From Alistipes sp. (GTDB lineage Bacteria > Bacteroidota > Bacteroidia > Bacteroidales > Rikenellaceae), in NCBI GenBank assembly GCA_017504485.1, contig JAFVRC010000041.1, forward strand, positions 1 to 64,000: a DNA stretch of 64,000 bases, written 5' to 3'. Positions 1-10,171 of this stretch are shown here, one piece after another. Made by a program: the position numbers and the translations under genes. A model generated the notes under the pieces. The model saw nothing but the letters and a program-made list of their open reading frames with translations. It made no database searches and had not been told where the DNA came from. The stretch's first letter is position 1; each line of letters opens with the position of its first letter.

Positions 1-731
1 GGGTGACCACCCGACGCACGACCTTCACCACCACCCATCGGGTGATCTACCGGGTTCATTACGACACCACGGTTGTGAGGACGACGACCGAGCCAACGCT
101 TACGACCCGCCTTACCAGACGACTCGAGGTTGTGGTCAACATTCGACACTACGCCTACCGTTGCACGGCAGGTTACGAGTACCATACGAGTCTCGCCCGA
201 TGGCAACTTGATGATGGCAAACTTGCCCTCACGCGCCAGGAGCTGAGCATACGAGCCGGCCGAGCGAGCCATCTGCGCGCCCTGTCCGGGGTAGAGTTCA
301 ATGTTGTGTATGAGTGTTCCGAGTGGAATCTCTGCCAATGGCAGGGTATTTCCGACCTCCGGTGCTACACCTGCACCGCTAATTACCGTTTGTCCGACCT
401 GCAGACCATTAGGAGCAAGAATATAGCTCTTCTCGCCATCGGCATATACCACCAGAGCGATACGCGCCGTGCGATTAGGGTCATACTCGATAGTCTTTAC
501 AGTTGCAGCTACGCCGTCCTTCGCACGCTTGAAATCCACCAGACGATACATCTGCTTGTGACCGCCACCGATGTAGCGAACAGTCATCTTACCAGAATTG
601 TTGCGACCGCCGGTGCTCTTCTTTGGAGCAAGCAACGACTTCTCAGGCTTGTTTGTCGTAATCTCGTCAAACGTGCCGATTACCTTATGTCTTGTACCGG
701 GAGTTACCGGCTTAAACTTTCTTACTGCCAT
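1..731 (-). CDS. rplB: 50S ribosomal protein L2 (C-terminus cut by window edge)
   Basis: L2 of the large ribosomal subunit, near the peptidyl transferase centre. The minus-strand reading begins [19 protein letters not shown] at 731, a typical L2 start, and at the window edge reads through the conserved [19 protein letters not shown] stretch, which holds the functionally important His of the C-terminal domain. About 243 codons are present, so roughly 30 C-terminal residues lie outside the window. It is the last visible gene of the str/S10 operon, 7 nt after rplW. The long plus-strand reading over this region is an antisense shadow. Confidence 0.97.
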   Translation of the reverse strand, partial: MAVRKFKPVTPGTRHKVIGTFDEITTNKPEKSLLAPKKSTGGRNNSGKMTVRYIGGGHKQMYRLVDFKRAKDGVAATVKTIEYDPNRTARIALVVYADGEKSYILAPNGLQVGQTVISGAGVAPEVGNTLPLAEIPLGTLIHNIELYPGQGAQMARSAGSYAQLLAREGKFAIIKLPSGETRMVLVTCRATVGVVSNVDHNLESSGKAGRKRWLGRRPHNRGVVMNPVDHPMGGGEGRASGGH

Positions 732-738
732 CTCTCAA

Positions 739-1029
739 TTAGATATTACTGTAAAAATCTATCTTATCTCCATCCTTCAAGGTGACAATAGCCTTCTTGA
801 AGTTATTAGCACGGCCCTCCAAGAGACCAGCCTTCGTGTAGCGGCTCTTGAGTTTACCCATATAGTTTGCCGTATTTACGTCCGTAACAACTACGTTGTA
901 CATCTGCTCCACGGCGTTGCGGATCTGCAACTTGTTAGCCCGAACATCAACGATAAAACCGTAGCGATTCAACTTCTCGCCCTGAATCGTCATCTTTTCG
1001 GTCAAAATTGGCTTAATGATTACTTCCAT
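739..1029 (-). CDS. rplW: 50S ribosomal protein L23
   Basis: L23 binds 23S rRNA at the polypeptide exit tunnel and docks trigger factor and SRP. The 96-residue product starts MEVIIKPILTEKMT, the usual L23 N-terminus (the ILTEK motif), and has the usual family length. It lies between rplD (14 nt away) and rplB (7 nt away), the conserved S10-operon order. Confidence 0.97.
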   Translation of the reverse strand: MEVIIKPILTEKMTIQGEKLNRYGFIVDVRANKLQIRNAVEQMYNVVVTDVNTANYMGKLKSRYTKAGLLEGRANNFKKAIVTLKDGDKIDFYSNI

Positions 1030-1043
1030 TTTTCTTCGTTTTT

Positions 1044-1670
1044 TTAAGCTAACATTACATTCAATACATTTTCTGCACCCTCAACCATCACGATAGCCGA
1101 CGCGTTCATCACCTCGTAGGTGTTAAGCGACGAAGCGAGAATCGTCTTAACCGATGGAAGATTGCGGCACGAGAGCTGAAGGTTCACGTTTGTCTCCGGC
1201 AAAACTACCAAAACCTTCTTGTCTGCCACATTCAGAGCTGCGGCCAAAGCCACTACGTTCTTGGTCTTTGGAGCCTCGAAGTTGAGGTTCTCGACCACCG
1301 TAATTGCATTTGCCTGCGCCTTGTAAGTGAGAGCGCTGCGACGAGCCAGACGCTTGAGCTTCTTGTTGAGTTTGAAGCTGTAGTCGCGTGGCACCGGACC
1401 GAAGATACGTCCACCACCCGGGAACAACGGCGACTTGATGCTACCGCAACGTGCGCCACCCGTACCCTTCTGTCGCTTGAGTTTGCGAGTCGAGCCGGCA
1501 ACCTCGTTGCGCTGCTTCGACTTGTGAGTTCCCTGACGCTGATCAGCCAAATACTGCTTCACGTCGAGGTAGATAGCGTGGTCATTAGCCTCCACGCCGA
1601 AGACTGCATCTGAAAGGACTACCTTACGACCAGTCTCCTGTCCCTGTGTGTTCAATACAGCTAATTCCAT
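1044..1670 (-). CDS. rplD: 50S ribosomal protein L4
   Basis: L4 has a globular domain and a long extended loop in the exit tunnel; in other bacteria it also represses its own operon. The loop is recognisable as the basic, Gly-rich stretch [21 protein letters not shown] place the start at [10 protein letters not shown] (1670), one nucleotide after the rplC stop (1672-1674), rather than the in-frame ATG four codons upstream inside rplC. The 208-residue length is normal. Translational coupling to rplC is likely from the spacing. Confidence 0.96.
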   Translation of the reverse strand: MELAVLNTQGQETGRKVVLSDAVFGVEANDHAIYLDVKQYLADQRQGTHKSKQRNEVAGSTRKLKRQKGTGGARCGSIKSPLFPGGGRIFGPVPRDYSFKLNKKLKRLARRSALTYKAQANAITVVENLNFEAPKTKNVVALAAALNVADKKVLVVLPETNVNLQLSCRNLPSVKTILASSLNTYEVMNASAIVMVEGAENVLNVMLA

Positions 1671-1671
1671 A

Positions 1672-2286
1672 CTACTTCTCAATTGTTAAATAAGAACCCT
1701 TGGCACCCGGAATCGAACCCTTAACGAGGATAAGATTGTTCTCCGGAATTACCTTCAAAACTCTGAGGTTAAGAACCTTAACCTGCTCACCACCGGTCTG
1801 TCCAGGCAAACGCTTACCCTTGAACACACGCGATGGATACGACGATGCACCGAGCGAACCCGGCTTGCGCTGACGGTTGTGCTGACCGTGGGTCTGACCA
1901 CCTACACCGGCAAAGCCGTGGCGCTTCACAACGCCCTGAAAGCCCTTACCCTTCGAGATGCCCGTTACGTCAACCCAGTCCTCCTCCGAGAACATATCGA
2001 CCGTAAGGGTCTCGCCGAGCGTCACCTCCGGCATATCCTTGAACTCAGCCATCTTGCGTTTAGGAGTGGTGCCTGCCTTCTTGAAGTGACCTAACAAACT
2101 GTTGCTGGTGTGCTTTTCACTCTTGTCGTCATAGGCAATCTGAACTGCCTCGTAGGAGTCCTTCTCGACAGTCTTGATTTGCGTAACCACACACGGACCA
2201 GCCTCAATTACAGTGCATGGTATGTTCTTACCCTCGGCACTGTACACGGAAGTCATTCCGATTTTCTTTCCAATTAGTCCTGACAT
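1672..2286 (-). CDS. rplC: 50S ribosomal protein L3
   Basis: L3 is an early assembly protein whose central extension reaches the peptidyl transferase centre. The 204-residue product begins [20 protein letters not shown] and contains the signature region [22 protein letters not shown]. The Gln in GGQTHG is the residue methylated by PrmB in other bacteria (family knowledge). It follows rpsJ after a 148-nt spacer with a strong hairpin, an unusually long gap for this operon. Confidence 0.97.
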   Translation of the reverse strand: MSGLIGKKIGMTSVYSAEGKNIPCTVIEAGPCVVTQIKTVEKDSYEAVQIAYDDKSEKHTSNSLLGHFKKAGTTPKRKMAEFKDMPEVTLGETLTVDMFSEEDWVDVTGISKGKGFQGVVKRHGFAGVGGQTHGQHNRQRKPGSLGASSYPSRVFKGKRLPGQTGGEQVKVLNLRVLKVIPENNLILVKGSIPGAKGSYLTIEK

Positions 2287-2367
2287 TGTTGTCTAATTAC
2301 GTTTGTTAATAAAATAAGTGAACTTTGTTTATACCTATATAAATATATATGCATCATTTTTCTTGTT

Positions 2368-2410
2368 CGGGAGCGAGAGTGCCGCGCCACTTATTGCGGC
2401 ACTCGTCCCG
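2368..2410 (-). promoter_or_regulatory. long hairpin between rpsJ and rplC, candidate operon control element
   Basis: Arms at 2368-2385 and 2396-2410 pair through a 9-bp GAGTGCCGC/GCGGCACTC core, extended outward by an imperfect CGGGA-type stem. On the transcribed minus strand there is no U-run after the hairpin, so it is not a standard intrinsic terminator. It sits in the only long spacer (148 nt) inside the S10 part of the operon. A role as an autogenous regulatory leader for the L3-L4-L23-L2 segment is an inference. Confidence 0.45.
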
Positions 2411-2434
2411 ATGGTTGCTCTACGCCAAGGCGTA

Positions 2435-2740
2435 TTAGCACTTGATCTCAACCTCAACACCCGATGGGAGCTCGAGCTTCATCAGCGCGTCGATAGTCTT
2501 CGGCGTCGAAGAGTAGATATCGATAATGCGCTTGAAAGTGCAAAGCTGGAACTGCTCACGCGCCTTCTTGTTTACGAAGGTCGAACGGTTTACAGTGAAG
2601 ATCTGCTTGCGCGTTGGGAGTGGCACAGGACCGCTAACCAATGCGTCAGTGCTGCGAACAGTCTTAACAATCTTCTCAGCCGACTTATCAACCAAGTTAT
2701 GGTCGAAAGACTTCAGTTTGATTCTAATTTTCTGGTTCAT
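2435..2740 (-). CDS. rpsJ: 30S ribosomal protein S10
   Basis: S10 sits in the 30S head and, as NusE, also joins antitermination complexes. The 101-residue product starts [20 protein letters not shown] and has the conserved [17 protein letters not shown] segment and the [28 protein letters not shown] end. It follows fusA by 11 nt. There is no tuf gene between fusA and rpsJ, unlike the enterobacterial str operon. Confidence 0.97.
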   Translation of the reverse strand: MNQKIRIKLKSFDHNLVDKSAEKIVKTVRSTDALVSGPVPLPTRKQIFTVNRSTFVNKKAREQFQLCTFKRIIDIYSSTPKTIDALMKLELPSGVEVEIKC

Positions 2741-2751
2741 ATTCTTTACTT

Positions 2752-4863
2752 TTACTCTAAATCCTTCTTTTTACCCGACTTCTCGATAATCTCCTTTGCG
2801 AGGTTAGCAGGAACCTCCTCGAAGTGCGAGAACTCCATCGACGACGTAGCGCGACCCGACGATATGGTACGCAGAACGGTTACATAACCGAACATCTCCG
2901 AGAGTGGCACGCGAGCCTTAACCACGCGAGCCGTACCCTTCGACTCCATACCCTGAATCTGACCACGACGCTTGTTGAGGTCACCGATGATATCACCCAT
3001 GTTCTCCTCAGGCGTTACGACCTCGACGTTCATCACCGGCTCCATGATTACCGAGCCGGCCTTTGGAGCGGCCACACGGAAACCGTTACGAGCGCAGATC
3101 TCAAACGAGAGCTGGTCGGAATCGACTGGGTGGAACGAACCATCCTTCAAGGTGACCTTCATCGAGTCGATGGTGTAGCCTGCGAGAGCACCGTTAGCCA
3201 TAGCGGACTCGAAGCCCTTCTGTACGGCAGGGATAAACTCCTTAGGCACGTTACCACCCTTAACCTCGTCAACGAAGGTAAGACCCGGTTTGTCGTCATC
3301 GGCAGGGCCAATCTCGAAGATGATATCGGCAAACTTACCACGACCACCGGTCTGCTTCTTGAACACCTCGCGGTGCTGAACGGTCTTGGTGAGGGCCTCC
3401 TTGTAGTTAACCTGCGGAGCACCCTGGTTGATCTCTACGCCGAACTCACGACGCAGACGGTCAACGATGATATCGAGGTGGAGCTCACCCATACCCGAAA
3501 TGATGGTCTGGCCGCTCTCCTCATCGGTACGCACGGTGAAGGTTGGGTCCTCCTCTGCAAGTTTCGCCAAAGCGATGCCGAGCTTATCGAGATCCTTCTG
3601 GGTCTTTGGCTCAACAGCCAAACCGATAACCGGCTCTGGGAAGGTCATCTGCTCGAGAACGATAGGAGCATTCTCGGCGCAGAGGGTATCACCCGTATGA
3701 ATCTCCTTGAAGCCGACAGCTGCGCAGATATCACCTGCCGTAACGCACTCCAATGGATTCTGCTTGTTGGCGTGCATCTGGTAGAGACGGCTGATACGCT
3801 CGCGCTTGCCGCTGCGTGCATTGAGCACATACGAACCTGCATCGAGCTTACCCGAATATACGCGGATGAACGCGAGACGACCTACGAATGGGTCGGTAGC
3901 AATCTTAAACGCAAGACCGCAGAATGGTTCCGACTCATCAGCCTTACGAACCTCTGTCTCCTCGGTCTTAGGGTTCATACCCTCAACCGCAGGTACATCG
4001 AGTGGCGATGGGAGGAATGCCATAATGTAGTCGAGGAGCTTCTGCACGCCCTTGTTGTGGAACGACGAGCCGCAGAGCATAGGCACGAGCGACATATTCA
4101 TCGTAGCGGTACGAATAGCGGCGATAAGCTCGTCAGGAGTAATCGACTCCGGATCCTCGAAGAACTTCTCCATCAGCGCATCGTCCGTAGCAGCGACCTC
4201 CTCGATGAGTTTGTTGCGCCACTCCTCGGCCTCGGCCTTCATGTTCTCCGGAATCTCGCGAATCTCGAAGTTGTCGCGAACCGTCTTGTCGTCGAAGTAG
4301 TAGATTGCATTATTATATATAAGGTCAATCAAACCCTCGAACTTGTCCTCAACGCCGATAGGCAACACAACCGGAAGGGCGGTAACACCGAAGTGCTCCT
4401 TGAGCTGTGCGCATACAGCGAAGAAGTCGGCACCCGTACGGTCCATCTTGTTGACGTAACCGATACGAGGCACATTGTACTTGTCGGCCTGACGCCATAC
4501 GGTCTCCGACTGCGGCTCAACACCACCCACGGCGCAGAACGTAGCAACAGCACCGTCCAATACGCGGAGCGAGCGCTCTACCTCGACGGTGAAGTCAACG
4601 TGTCCCGGGGTGTCGATAAGGTTAATCTGGTACTGCTTACCCTTGTAGTTCCAGAATGCAGTCGTAGCGGCCGACGTGATGGTGATACCACGCTCCTGCT
4701 CCTGAACCATCCAGTCCATGGTAGCAGCACCCTCGTGCGTCTCACCAATCTTGTGCGTCTTACCGGTATAGAAGAGAATACGCTCCGAAGTGGTGGTCTT
4801 ACCGGCATCGATGTGAGCCATGATACCGATATTTCTGGTGTAAGTTAAATCTCTTGCAGCCAT
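2752..4863 (-). CDS. fusA: Translation elongation factor G
   Basis: EF-G is the GTPase that drives ribosomal translocation and, with RRF, ribosome recycling. The 703-residue product starts [20 protein letters not shown]. The G motifs are visible: [15 protein letters not shown] (P-loop), [11 protein letters not shown] (switch I), DTPGHVDF (G3) and [10 protein letters not shown] (G4). Domains II-V follow at normal length, with the C-terminal [16 protein letters not shown] region. It is the third gene of the operon, 19 nt after rpsG. No insertion or frameshift is visible. Confidence 0.98.
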   Translation of the reverse strand: MAARDLTYTRNIGIMAHIDAGKTTTSERILFYTGKTHKIGETHEGAATMDWMVQEQERGITITSAATTAFWNYKGKQYQINLIDTPGHVDFTVEVERSLRVLDGAVATFCAVGGVEPQSETVWRQADKYNVPRIGYVNKMDRTGADFFAVCAQLKEHFGVTALPVVLPIGVEDKFEGLIDLIYNNAIYYFDDKTVRDNFEIREIPENMKAEAEEWRNKLIEEVAATDDALMEKFFEDPESITPDELIAAIRTATMNMSLVPMLCGSSFHNKGVQKLLDYIMAFLPSPLDVPAVEGMNPKTEETEVRKADESEPFCGLAFKIATDPFVGRLAFIRVYSGKLDAGSYVLNARSGKRERISRLYQMHANKQNPLECVTAGDICAAVGFKEIHTGDTLCAENAPIVLEQMTFPEPVIGLAVEPKTQKDLDKLGIALAKLAEEDPTFTVRTDEESGQTIISGMGELHLDIIVDRLRREFGVEINQGAPQVNYKEALTKTVQHREVFKKQTGGRGKFADIIFEIGPADDDKPGLTFVDEVKGGNVPKEFIPAVQKGFESAMANGALAGYTIDSMKVTLKDGSFHPVDSDQLSFEICARNGFRVAAPKAGSVIMEPVMNVEVVTPEENMGDIIGDLNKRRGQIQGMESKGTARVVKARVPLSEMFGYVTVLRTISSGRATSSMEFSHFEEVPANLAKEIIEKSGKKKDLE

Positions 4864-4882
4864 TTCAGTTCTCTCCTATAAA

Positions 4883-5359
4883 TTAAAATCTAAAGTGTGC
4901 AAATGCCTTGTTAGCCTCTGCCATGCGGTGCATCTCCTCCTTACGCTTGAAGGCGGCACCCATCGAGTTGTAGGCATCTACTATCTCGCCAGCTAACTTC
5001 TCTGCCATTGACTTACCGGAACGCTTGCGTGCGTAGAGTACAAGGTTTTTCATCGAAATAGAAATCTTGCGCTCCGGACGAACCTCCATTGGAACCTGGA
5101 ACGTCGCTCCACCGATACGCTTCGACTTAACTTCGACCTGCGGAGTGATATTCTCAAGGGCTTGTTTCCAAACCTCGATTGGAGATTTATCAGCATCCTT
5201 CATCTTCTTGCCCACGATCTCCAACGAGTCATAGAAAATCGTGTAGGCAATACTCTTCTTGCCATCCAACATAAGGTTGTTCACGAAACGGGTAACTGCC
5301 ACGTCGTTGAACTTTGGATCAGGAAGTAGAGTGTGCTTTCTTGGCTTAGCTTTTCTCAT
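4883..5359 (-). CDS. rpsG: 30S ribosomal protein S7
   Basis: S7 nucleates assembly of the 30S head and lies at the E site. The 158-residue product starts [20 protein letters not shown] and carries the conserved [20 protein letters not shown] and [13 protein letters not shown] stretches. The C-terminus ends [15 protein letters not shown] as in other S7 proteins. It lies between rpsL (36 nt) and fusA (19 nt). Confidence 0.97.
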   Translation of the reverse strand: MRKAKPRKHTLLPDPKFNDVAVTRFVNNLMLDGKKSIAYTIFYDSLEIVGKKMKDADKSPIEVWKQALENITPQVEVKSKRIGGATFQVPMEVRPERKISISMKNLVLYARKRSGKSMAEKLAGEIVDAYNSMGAAFKRKEEMHRMAEANKAFAHFRF

Positions 5360-5395
5360 TATCTTTCTTACTTAAAAAATTTTGTTTTCATCAAA

Positions 5396-5782
5396 TTACT
5401 TCTTGGCACCAGCCTTTGGACGCTTGGCACCATACTTCGAGCGACGCTGACGACGACCATCTACACCGGCCGAATCGAGCGCACCGCGAACAAGGTGATA
5501 ACGTACACCCGGGAGGTCCTTAACACGACCGCCGCGAACAAGTACGATAGAGTGCTCCTGCAAGTTGTGGCCCTCTCCTGGGATATAGGCGTTGACCTCC
5601 TTGCCATTGGTCAATCTTACACGTGCTACCTTACGCATAGCCGAGTTTGGCTTCTTCGGGGTGGTTGTGTACACACGGGTACAAACACCACGGCGCTGTG
5701 GGCACGCAGCCAGAGCAGGGGACTTCGACTTGTCCTCCATCTTTGCTCGGCCATTGCGAATCAACTGTTGAATTGTTGGCAT
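5396..5782 (-). CDS. rpsL: 30S ribosomal protein S12
   Basis: S12 lies at the decoding centre and helps set translational accuracy. The 128-residue product starts [20 protein letters not shown]. The functional loops are present: [18 protein letters not shown], where the KKPNS lysine is the classical streptomycin-resistance site, and [16 protein letters not shown]. The KKPNS lysine has the wild-type identity, so nothing here suggests streptomycin resistance. This is the first gene of the operon, about 70 nt downstream of a clear promoter. Confidence 0.97.
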   Translation of the reverse strand: MPTIQQLIRNGRAKMEDKSKSPALAACPQRRGVCTRVYTTTPKKPNSAMRKVARVRLTNGKEVNAYIPGEGHNLQEHSIVLVRGGRVKDLPGVRYHLVRGALDSAGVDGRRQRRSKYGAKRPKAGAKK

Positions 5783-5857
5783 TTTAAACCTTTAATTTGT
5801 TAATACTCACTGGGGTTTCGCCCCAAATTTCTATTTCATTTAGCCCCAAAAGGCCTG

Positions 5858-5886
5858 CAAAGATAGGCATTTTTTTTGGATTACAA
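5858..5886 (-). promoter_or_regulatory. Bacteroidota-type promoter for the rpsL operon
   Basis: On the minus strand the -7 box TATCTTTG occupies 5865-5858 and a TTG-type -33 element occupies 5886-5884, separated by 18 nt. This matches the TTTG/TAnnTTTG consensus of Bacteroidota primary sigma factors. Transcription would start near 5853, giving rpsL a leader of about 70 nt. Confidence 0.75.
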
Positions 5887-6386
5887 TATATATATGCAAC
5901 TTTTTTTGTCCATTTCGCACCGATTTCTCAGCGATTTAGCCCATTTGTCCATTGTTTTCTATTCTTTTTTCTTATATTTTGCACAGTCGAATAACCTGCT
6001 CTTATATTTAATTTTATAATGCACTGATTACCAATGTTATAAAAATCAACAGAAACTACCATTTTGTCAGCAATTGCAATTGCTGCTTAAAAACAATTTC
6101 TGCCAACATCCCACAACCCAAAAATTGGCCTTTAAGCAGATAAATACAAGGCGCACAAGAAAATCGCCCCGTAGCATACTCAAGGTATGCGAGGAGCGAT
6201 TTATCGCAGTACAACACAGCAGTTGCTGCTTAAAACCGATTTTCGCATAAAACCGATTTTTCAAAATTGGAATTTAAGCAGATGGTTGCCACGCTCGGCG
6301 AAAAGAGCCGTCGATGGGTAGTACTCGATGTACGTCCCATTGACGGCTCGTTCGTTAGCGGCAGCAAACGCTGCTTAAAACCAATT
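5887..6386. other. 500-nt non-coding spacer
   Basis: The part from 5887 to about 6080 is AT-rich and shows nothing beyond the rpsL promoter at its edge. The rest is an inverted-repeat array (separate entry). A 65-residue minus-strand reading at 6067-6264 lies wholly inside the repeats and is not treated as a gene. Confidence 0.6.
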
Positions 6387-6390
6387 TTAG
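6081..6390. repeat. array of alternating inverted repeats with two internal hairpins
   Basis: A 9-10-nt core CTGCTTAAA(A) occurs five times in alternating orientation: plus at 6083, minus (TTTAAGCAG) at 6131-6139, plus at 6226-6235, minus at 6273-6281, plus at 6371-6380. Three copies carry the longer unit AAAATTGG-N1-3-TTAAGCAG or its complement (6121-6139, 6263-6281, 6371-6388). Between them lie two further palindromes: 6161-6202 (AAATCGC..GCGATTT with GCATAC/GTATGC inside) and 6305-6349 (GAGCCGTC-ATGGG pairing with CCCAT-GACGGCTC, 13 of 14 positions). The array runs into the stop codon of the neighbouring esterase. This is a compound REP/MITE-like element; whether it recurs elsewhere in the genome cannot be seen here. 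Confidence 0.75.
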
Positions 6391-7223
6391 AAGGAGAAGG
6401 CAAGAATCAAAGGCAACGCCTCCTTCCAAAACGCCCAATTGTGCTTACCATCACGAATACGGAGTTCTACGGGCACCTTTTCACGCTTCATCTCGAGGTA
6501 AAAGTCGATGTTGGTTGAGATGATGCGGTCGTCATCGCCGCAGTCCATCATCCAGCGCACGGTGCGCAACTTTTCGATCTGCTCATTAGTGGCATGGCGG
6601 AGATATTCAACAGGCGATGTTTGCGCCACAGACCATAGCCAACCGATGTCGTAGTTCGACGGCACGGAGAGGCGGTAGCGATGGTCGAGAAGGCCACTTG
6701 TGGAGTATGCCGCGGCGAACATTTCGGGGTGCCGCTGGGCATAGACTATCGAGCCTCCGCCACCCATCGAAAGGCCCGCGATAGCACGGCCCTCCTTGGC
6801 AGCTATAGTCCTGTATTCCTGGTCGATATGAGGAATAAACTCCTGGAAGAAGAAGTCCTCATACGGCCAATCGGGCACATTGAAATAACCCATATTCTTA
6901 CCCGCATTTTTCTCGCCTATTCCGCGGGCGTCGGGCATCACGACAATCATCTTCTTGGCGCGCCCTGCGGCTATCTCCTCGTCGGTAATTCGAGGCTGCT
7001 CGCCACGCACCCACGAGTTGTGCGTACCCTTGGCGCCATGAAGCAGGTAGAGAACGGGGTATCGCTCATCGCCCATATCATAGTCTTCGGGCAGATAGAT
7101 GGAGTAGCTCTTCTCGACGCCGAGAATTGAGCTTTTGAGGCTCTTTACAAGCACCTTGCCGCCCGCCATAGCCGACCCAGCAACGGCCACAACGAGTACA
7201 ATCAACAGCGAAAATCGTTTCAT
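6387..7223 (-). CDS. secreted esterase, esterase-D/feruloyl-esterase type
   Basis: An alpha/beta hydrolase with an N-terminal signal peptide (residues 1-20, cleaved after SAMA), so it acts in the periplasm or outside the cell. The family (PF00756 type) hydrolyses acyl esters such as feruloyl, acetyl or S-formyl esters. Visible features are YLLHGAKGTHNSW (oxyanion strand), the nucleophile elbow GLSMGGGGS with Ser152, an acidic cluster at Asp230-232 and the DGKHNW motif with His261, together a complete Ser-Asp-His triad. The length of 278 is usual. The substrate cannot be told. Its stop codon overlaps the repeat array, and a -7-like box (TAACTTTG, 7260-7253, minus) lies about 30 nt upstream of its start. 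Confidence 0.85.
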   Translation of the reverse strand: MKRFSLLIVLVVAVAGSAMAGGKVLVKSLKSSILGVEKSYSIYLPEDYDMGDERYPVLYLLHGAKGTHNSWVRGEQPRITDEEIAAGRAKKMIVVMPDARGIGEKNAGKNMGYFNVPDWPYEDFFFQEFIPHIDQEYRTIAAKEGRAIAGLSMGGGGSIVYAQRHPEMFAAAYSTSGLLDHRYRLSVPSNYDIGWLWSVAQTSPVEYLRHATNEQIEKLRTVRWMMDCGDDDRIISTNIDFYLEMKREKVPVELRIRDGKHNWAFWKEALPLILAFSF

Positions 7224-7303
7224 ATTCTCAAGATTTTAGGTTATAATCTTCACAAAGTTAGTAAATCTTTCGAGAAATACGCCACTTTTCGACTTTTTTT
7301 GAC

Positions 7304-7311
7304 TATCTTTG
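7304..7311 (+). promoter_or_regulatory. -7 promoter box upstream of leuS
   Basis: TATCTTTG matches the Bacteroidota -7 consensus. No good -33 TTTG lies at the expected distance. The leader to leuS (about 100 nt) contains a GC-rich possible stem, GCACGC pairing with GCGTGC in the 7330-7365 region. This box probably drives the long leuS-to-Rel run. Confidence 0.5.
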
Positions 7312-7417
7312 TCGCTCAATGTATATGTAATGCACGCGGCGCGCGAGCGTAGTCAGGCGTGCAACGGGGCCGATACCCAACAAGACAAGGATACTAAAAA
7401 CAAAAATATAGAGAACT

Positions 7418-10165
7418 ATGGAGTACAAATTCAAAGAGATTGAGGCCAAGTGGCAGCAAGAGTGGCAGCAGCGCGACATCTACAAGGTGGATGTCGATGG
7501 CTCGCGCCCGAAGTTTTACGTTCTTGACATGTTCCCCTACCCTTCGGGTGCAGGTCTGCACGTCGGACACCCACTCGGCTACATCGCCTCGGATATCTAT
7601 TCGCGCTACAAGCGTCTGCGCGGCTACAACGTGTTGCACCCCATGGGCTACGATGCCTTCGGTCTGCCGGCCGAGCAGTATGCTATTCAGACGGGGCAGC
7701 ACCCTGCTGTAACCACCGAGCAGAACATTGCCCGCTATCGTGAGCAGATGGATAAGATTGGCTTCTCGTATGACTGGAGCCGCGAGGTACGCACCTGCGA
7801 GCCCGAGTACTACAAGTGGACACAATGGGCCTTCTTGAAGATGTTCGCACACTACTACAACCACGCAACGCAGAAGGCCGAGCCTATCGAGCAACTCGTA
7901 GCTCACTTTGCCGAGCACGGAACCGAGGGCGTGGATGCCGCATGCACCACAGAGCTTCAGTTCACAGCCGAGGAGTGGGGTTCGAAGAGCGAGGCCGAGC
8001 GTGAGCAGGTGTTGCAGAACTACCGCCTCGCCTTCCGCGCCGACACGATGGTCAATTGGTGTCCGCAGCTCGGCACGGTGTTGGCTAACGACGAGGTAAA
8101 AGACGGACTTTCGGTGCGTGGCGGCTTCCCCGTAGAGCAGAAGCGAATGAAGCAGTGGCTGCTCCGCGTCACGGCCTACGCGCAGCGTATGCTCGACGGC
8201 CTCGATTCGCTCGAGTGGAGCGACTCGTTGAAGGAGATTCAGCGCAACTGGATTGGTCGCTCGGAGGGCGCACAGGTATTCTTCGATGCAGAGATGGCCG
8301 ATGGCACAACGCGCAAGCTCGAGATATTCACCACACGCCCTGACACCATCTTCGGCGTAACATTTATGGTCGTAGCCCCCGAGCACGAGTGGATTGCCGA
8401 TATGACAATCGCCGAGCAGCGTGAAGCCGTCAAGGCCTATATCGAGCAGACCAAGAAACGCTCGGAGCGTGAGCGTATCGCCGAGACAAGGCACGTCAGC
8501 GGCGTATTCACGGGTGCATACGCCACAAATCCATTCACTGGCAAGCGTATTCCTATCTACGCCTCGGACTATGTATTGGCAGGCTATGGCACAGGTGCCA
8601 TTATGGCCGTGCCGGCGCACGACTCGCGCGACTACGCCTTTGCCCGCCACTTCGGGCTCGACATCGTACCCGTTGTCGAGGGCGGCAACCTCGAGGAGTC
8701 GTCGTACGATGCCAAGGAGGGCTGCCTCATCAACTCGGACTTCCTCAATGGCAAGGATGTGAAAGTGGCCATCGTCGAGATGTTCGAGGAGGTCGAGCGA
8801 CGTGGACTCGGCAAGCGACTTGTTAATTACCGCCTCCGCGATGCTATCTTCTCGCGCCAGCGTTACTGGGGCGAGCCATTCCCTATTCGCTACAATGGCG
8901 ATGTGGCCGTGCCGCTCGACGAGAGCGAGCTGCCACTCACGCTGCCGCCAATCGAAAACTTCGGCCCTACGGAGCAGGGCGAGCCTCCTTTGGCCCGCGT
9001 TGAGGGTTGGGAGTATGAACTCTCGACCATGCCGGGCTTTGCCGGCTCGTCGGCCTACTACCTGCGCTACATGGATCCTCACAATTCGGAGGCCCTCGTA
9101 TCGAAGGAGGCCAACAACTATTGGCGCAGCGTTGATTTGTATGTCGGCGGTATCGAGCACGCCACGGGCCACCTTATGTACTCGCGCTTCTGGAATATGT
9201 TCCTCTACGACTTGGGCTACGTCTGCGAGAGTGAGCCATTCCGCAAGCTCGTCAATCAGGGTATGATTCAGGGCCGCTCGAACTTCGTATATCGCGTGGT
9301 AGGCACCAACAAGTTCGTGTCGCTCAACCTCCGCTCGCAGTACGAGACGCAGGAGATACACGTCGATGTGAACATCGTCAAGAACGACGTGCTCGACCTC
9401 GACGCCTTCCGCGCTTGGCGACCGGAGTTCAAGGATGCGGAGTTTATCCTCGAGGATGGGCAGTACATCTGCGGTTGGGCCGTCGAGAAGATGTCGAAGT
9501 CGATGTTCAACGTCGTAAACCCCGACTATATCGTCGAGCAGTATGGTGCCGACACGCTACGTATGTACGAGATGTTCCTCGGCCCATTGGAGCAGTCCAA
9601 GCCGTGGGACACGAATGGCATAGACGGCGTACACAAGTTCCTGCGCCGCTTCTGGAGATTGTTCCACGACCGCAACTTCGAGTGGGCCGTCACCGACGAG
9701 AAGGCTACCGACAAGGAGCTCAAGACACTGCACAAGACCATCAAGAAGGTGCGCGAGGATATCGAGAACTTCTCGTTCAACACCTCGGTTGCCGCCTTCA
9801 TGATATGTGTCAATGAACTTGGCGAGTGCCACAAGCGCGAGGTTCTCGAGCCACTGACCGTGCTGCTTGCGCCATTTGCTCCGCACATCACCGAGGAGCT
9901 GTGGTCACTGCTCGGCCACACGGAGAGCATCTGCTGCGCCTCGTATCCCGTATGCGAGGAGAAGTATCTCGTTGAGAGCTCCTTCGAGTATCCGGTGATG
10001 ATTAACGGCAAACTGCGCTTCAAGCAGCAGTATCCGCTCGCCACTACGCCGGCCGACATTCAGGCCGACATCGTGACCAAGGAGGAGGCACAACGTTGGC
10101 TCGAGGGCGCCGCGCCGAAGAAGATTATCGTCGTACCGGGCAAAATTATCAACATCGTAAAATAA
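7418..10165 (+). CDS. leuS: Leucine--tRNA ligase
   Basis: A class I aminoacyl-tRNA synthetase that charges tRNA-Leu. The 915-residue product has the HIGH-type motif in [15 protein letters not shown] (about residue 45), the editing (CP1) domain with [20 protein letters not shown] and the [15 protein letters not shown] region, and the KMSKS motif as KMSKSMFN near residue 695. An anticodon-binding domain follows. The length suits the bacterial LeuRS of this phylum. The next gene starts only 6 nt after its stop, so leuS appears to head the long co-directional run that continues into the esterase genes and prfA. Confidence 0.97.
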   Translation: MEYKFKEIEAKWQQEWQQRDIYKVDVDGSRPKFYVLDMFPYPSGAGLHVGHPLGYIASDIYSRYKRLRGYNVLHPMGYDAFGLPAEQYAIQTGQHPAVTTEQNIARYREQMDKIGFSYDWSREVRTCEPEYYKWTQWAFLKMFAHYYNHATQKAEPIEQLVAHFAEHGTEGVDAACTTELQFTAEEWGSKSEAEREQVLQNYRLAFRADTMVNWCPQLGTVLANDEVKDGLSVRGGFPVEQKRMKQWLLRVTAYAQRMLDGLDSLEWSDSLKEIQRNWIGRSEGAQVFFDAEMADGTTRKLEIFTTRPDTIFGVTFMVVAPEHEWIADMTIAEQREAVKAYIEQTKKRSERERIAETRHVSGVFTGAYATNPFTGKRIPIYASDYVLAGYGTGAIMAVPAHDSRDYAFARHFGLDIVPVVEGGNLEESSYDAKEGCLINSDFLNGKDVKVAIVEMFEEVERRGLGKRLVNYRLRDAIFSRQRYWGEPFPIRYNGDVAVPLDESELPLTLPPIENFGPTEQGEPPLARVEGWEYELSTMPGFAGSSAYYLRYMDPHNSEALVSKEANNYWRSVDLYVGGIEHATGHLMYSRFWNMFLYDLGYVCESEPFRKLVNQGMIQGRSNFVYRVVGTNKFVSLNLRSQYETQEIHVDVNIVKNDVLDLDAFRAWRPEFKDAEFILEDGQYICGWAVEKMSKSMFNVVNPDYIVEQYGADTLRMYEMFLGPLEQSKPWDTNGIDGVHKFLRRFWRLFHDRNFEWAVTDEKATDKELKTLHKTIKKVREDIENFSFNTSVAAFMICVNELGECHKREVLEPLTVLLAPFAPHITEELWSLLGHTESICCASYPVCEEKYLVESSFEYPVMINGKLRFKQQYPLATTPADIQADIVTKEEAQRWLEGAAPKKIIVVPGKIINIVK

Positions 10166-10171
10166 AACAAT

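Noticed and set aside
2824..4848. 674-residue plus-strand ORF opposite fusA
   Set aside because: Antisense shadow of a highly conserved gene; the peptide has no domain pattern.
6067..6264. 65-residue minus-strand ORF
   Set aside because: It lies inside the inverted-repeat array and shows no coding features.
6081..6390. possible CRISPR array
   Set aside because: Repeats alternate in orientation, spacing is irregular and there are no cas genes.
7312..7417. possible T-box or other aminoacyl-tRNA-sensing leader before leuS
   Set aside because: The leader is only about 100 nt, has no T-box sequence or terminator, and such leaders are not expected in this phylum.
7394..9361. 655-residue minus-strand ORF opposite leuS
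   Set aside because: Antisense shadow caused by strong codon bias in GC-rich DNA.
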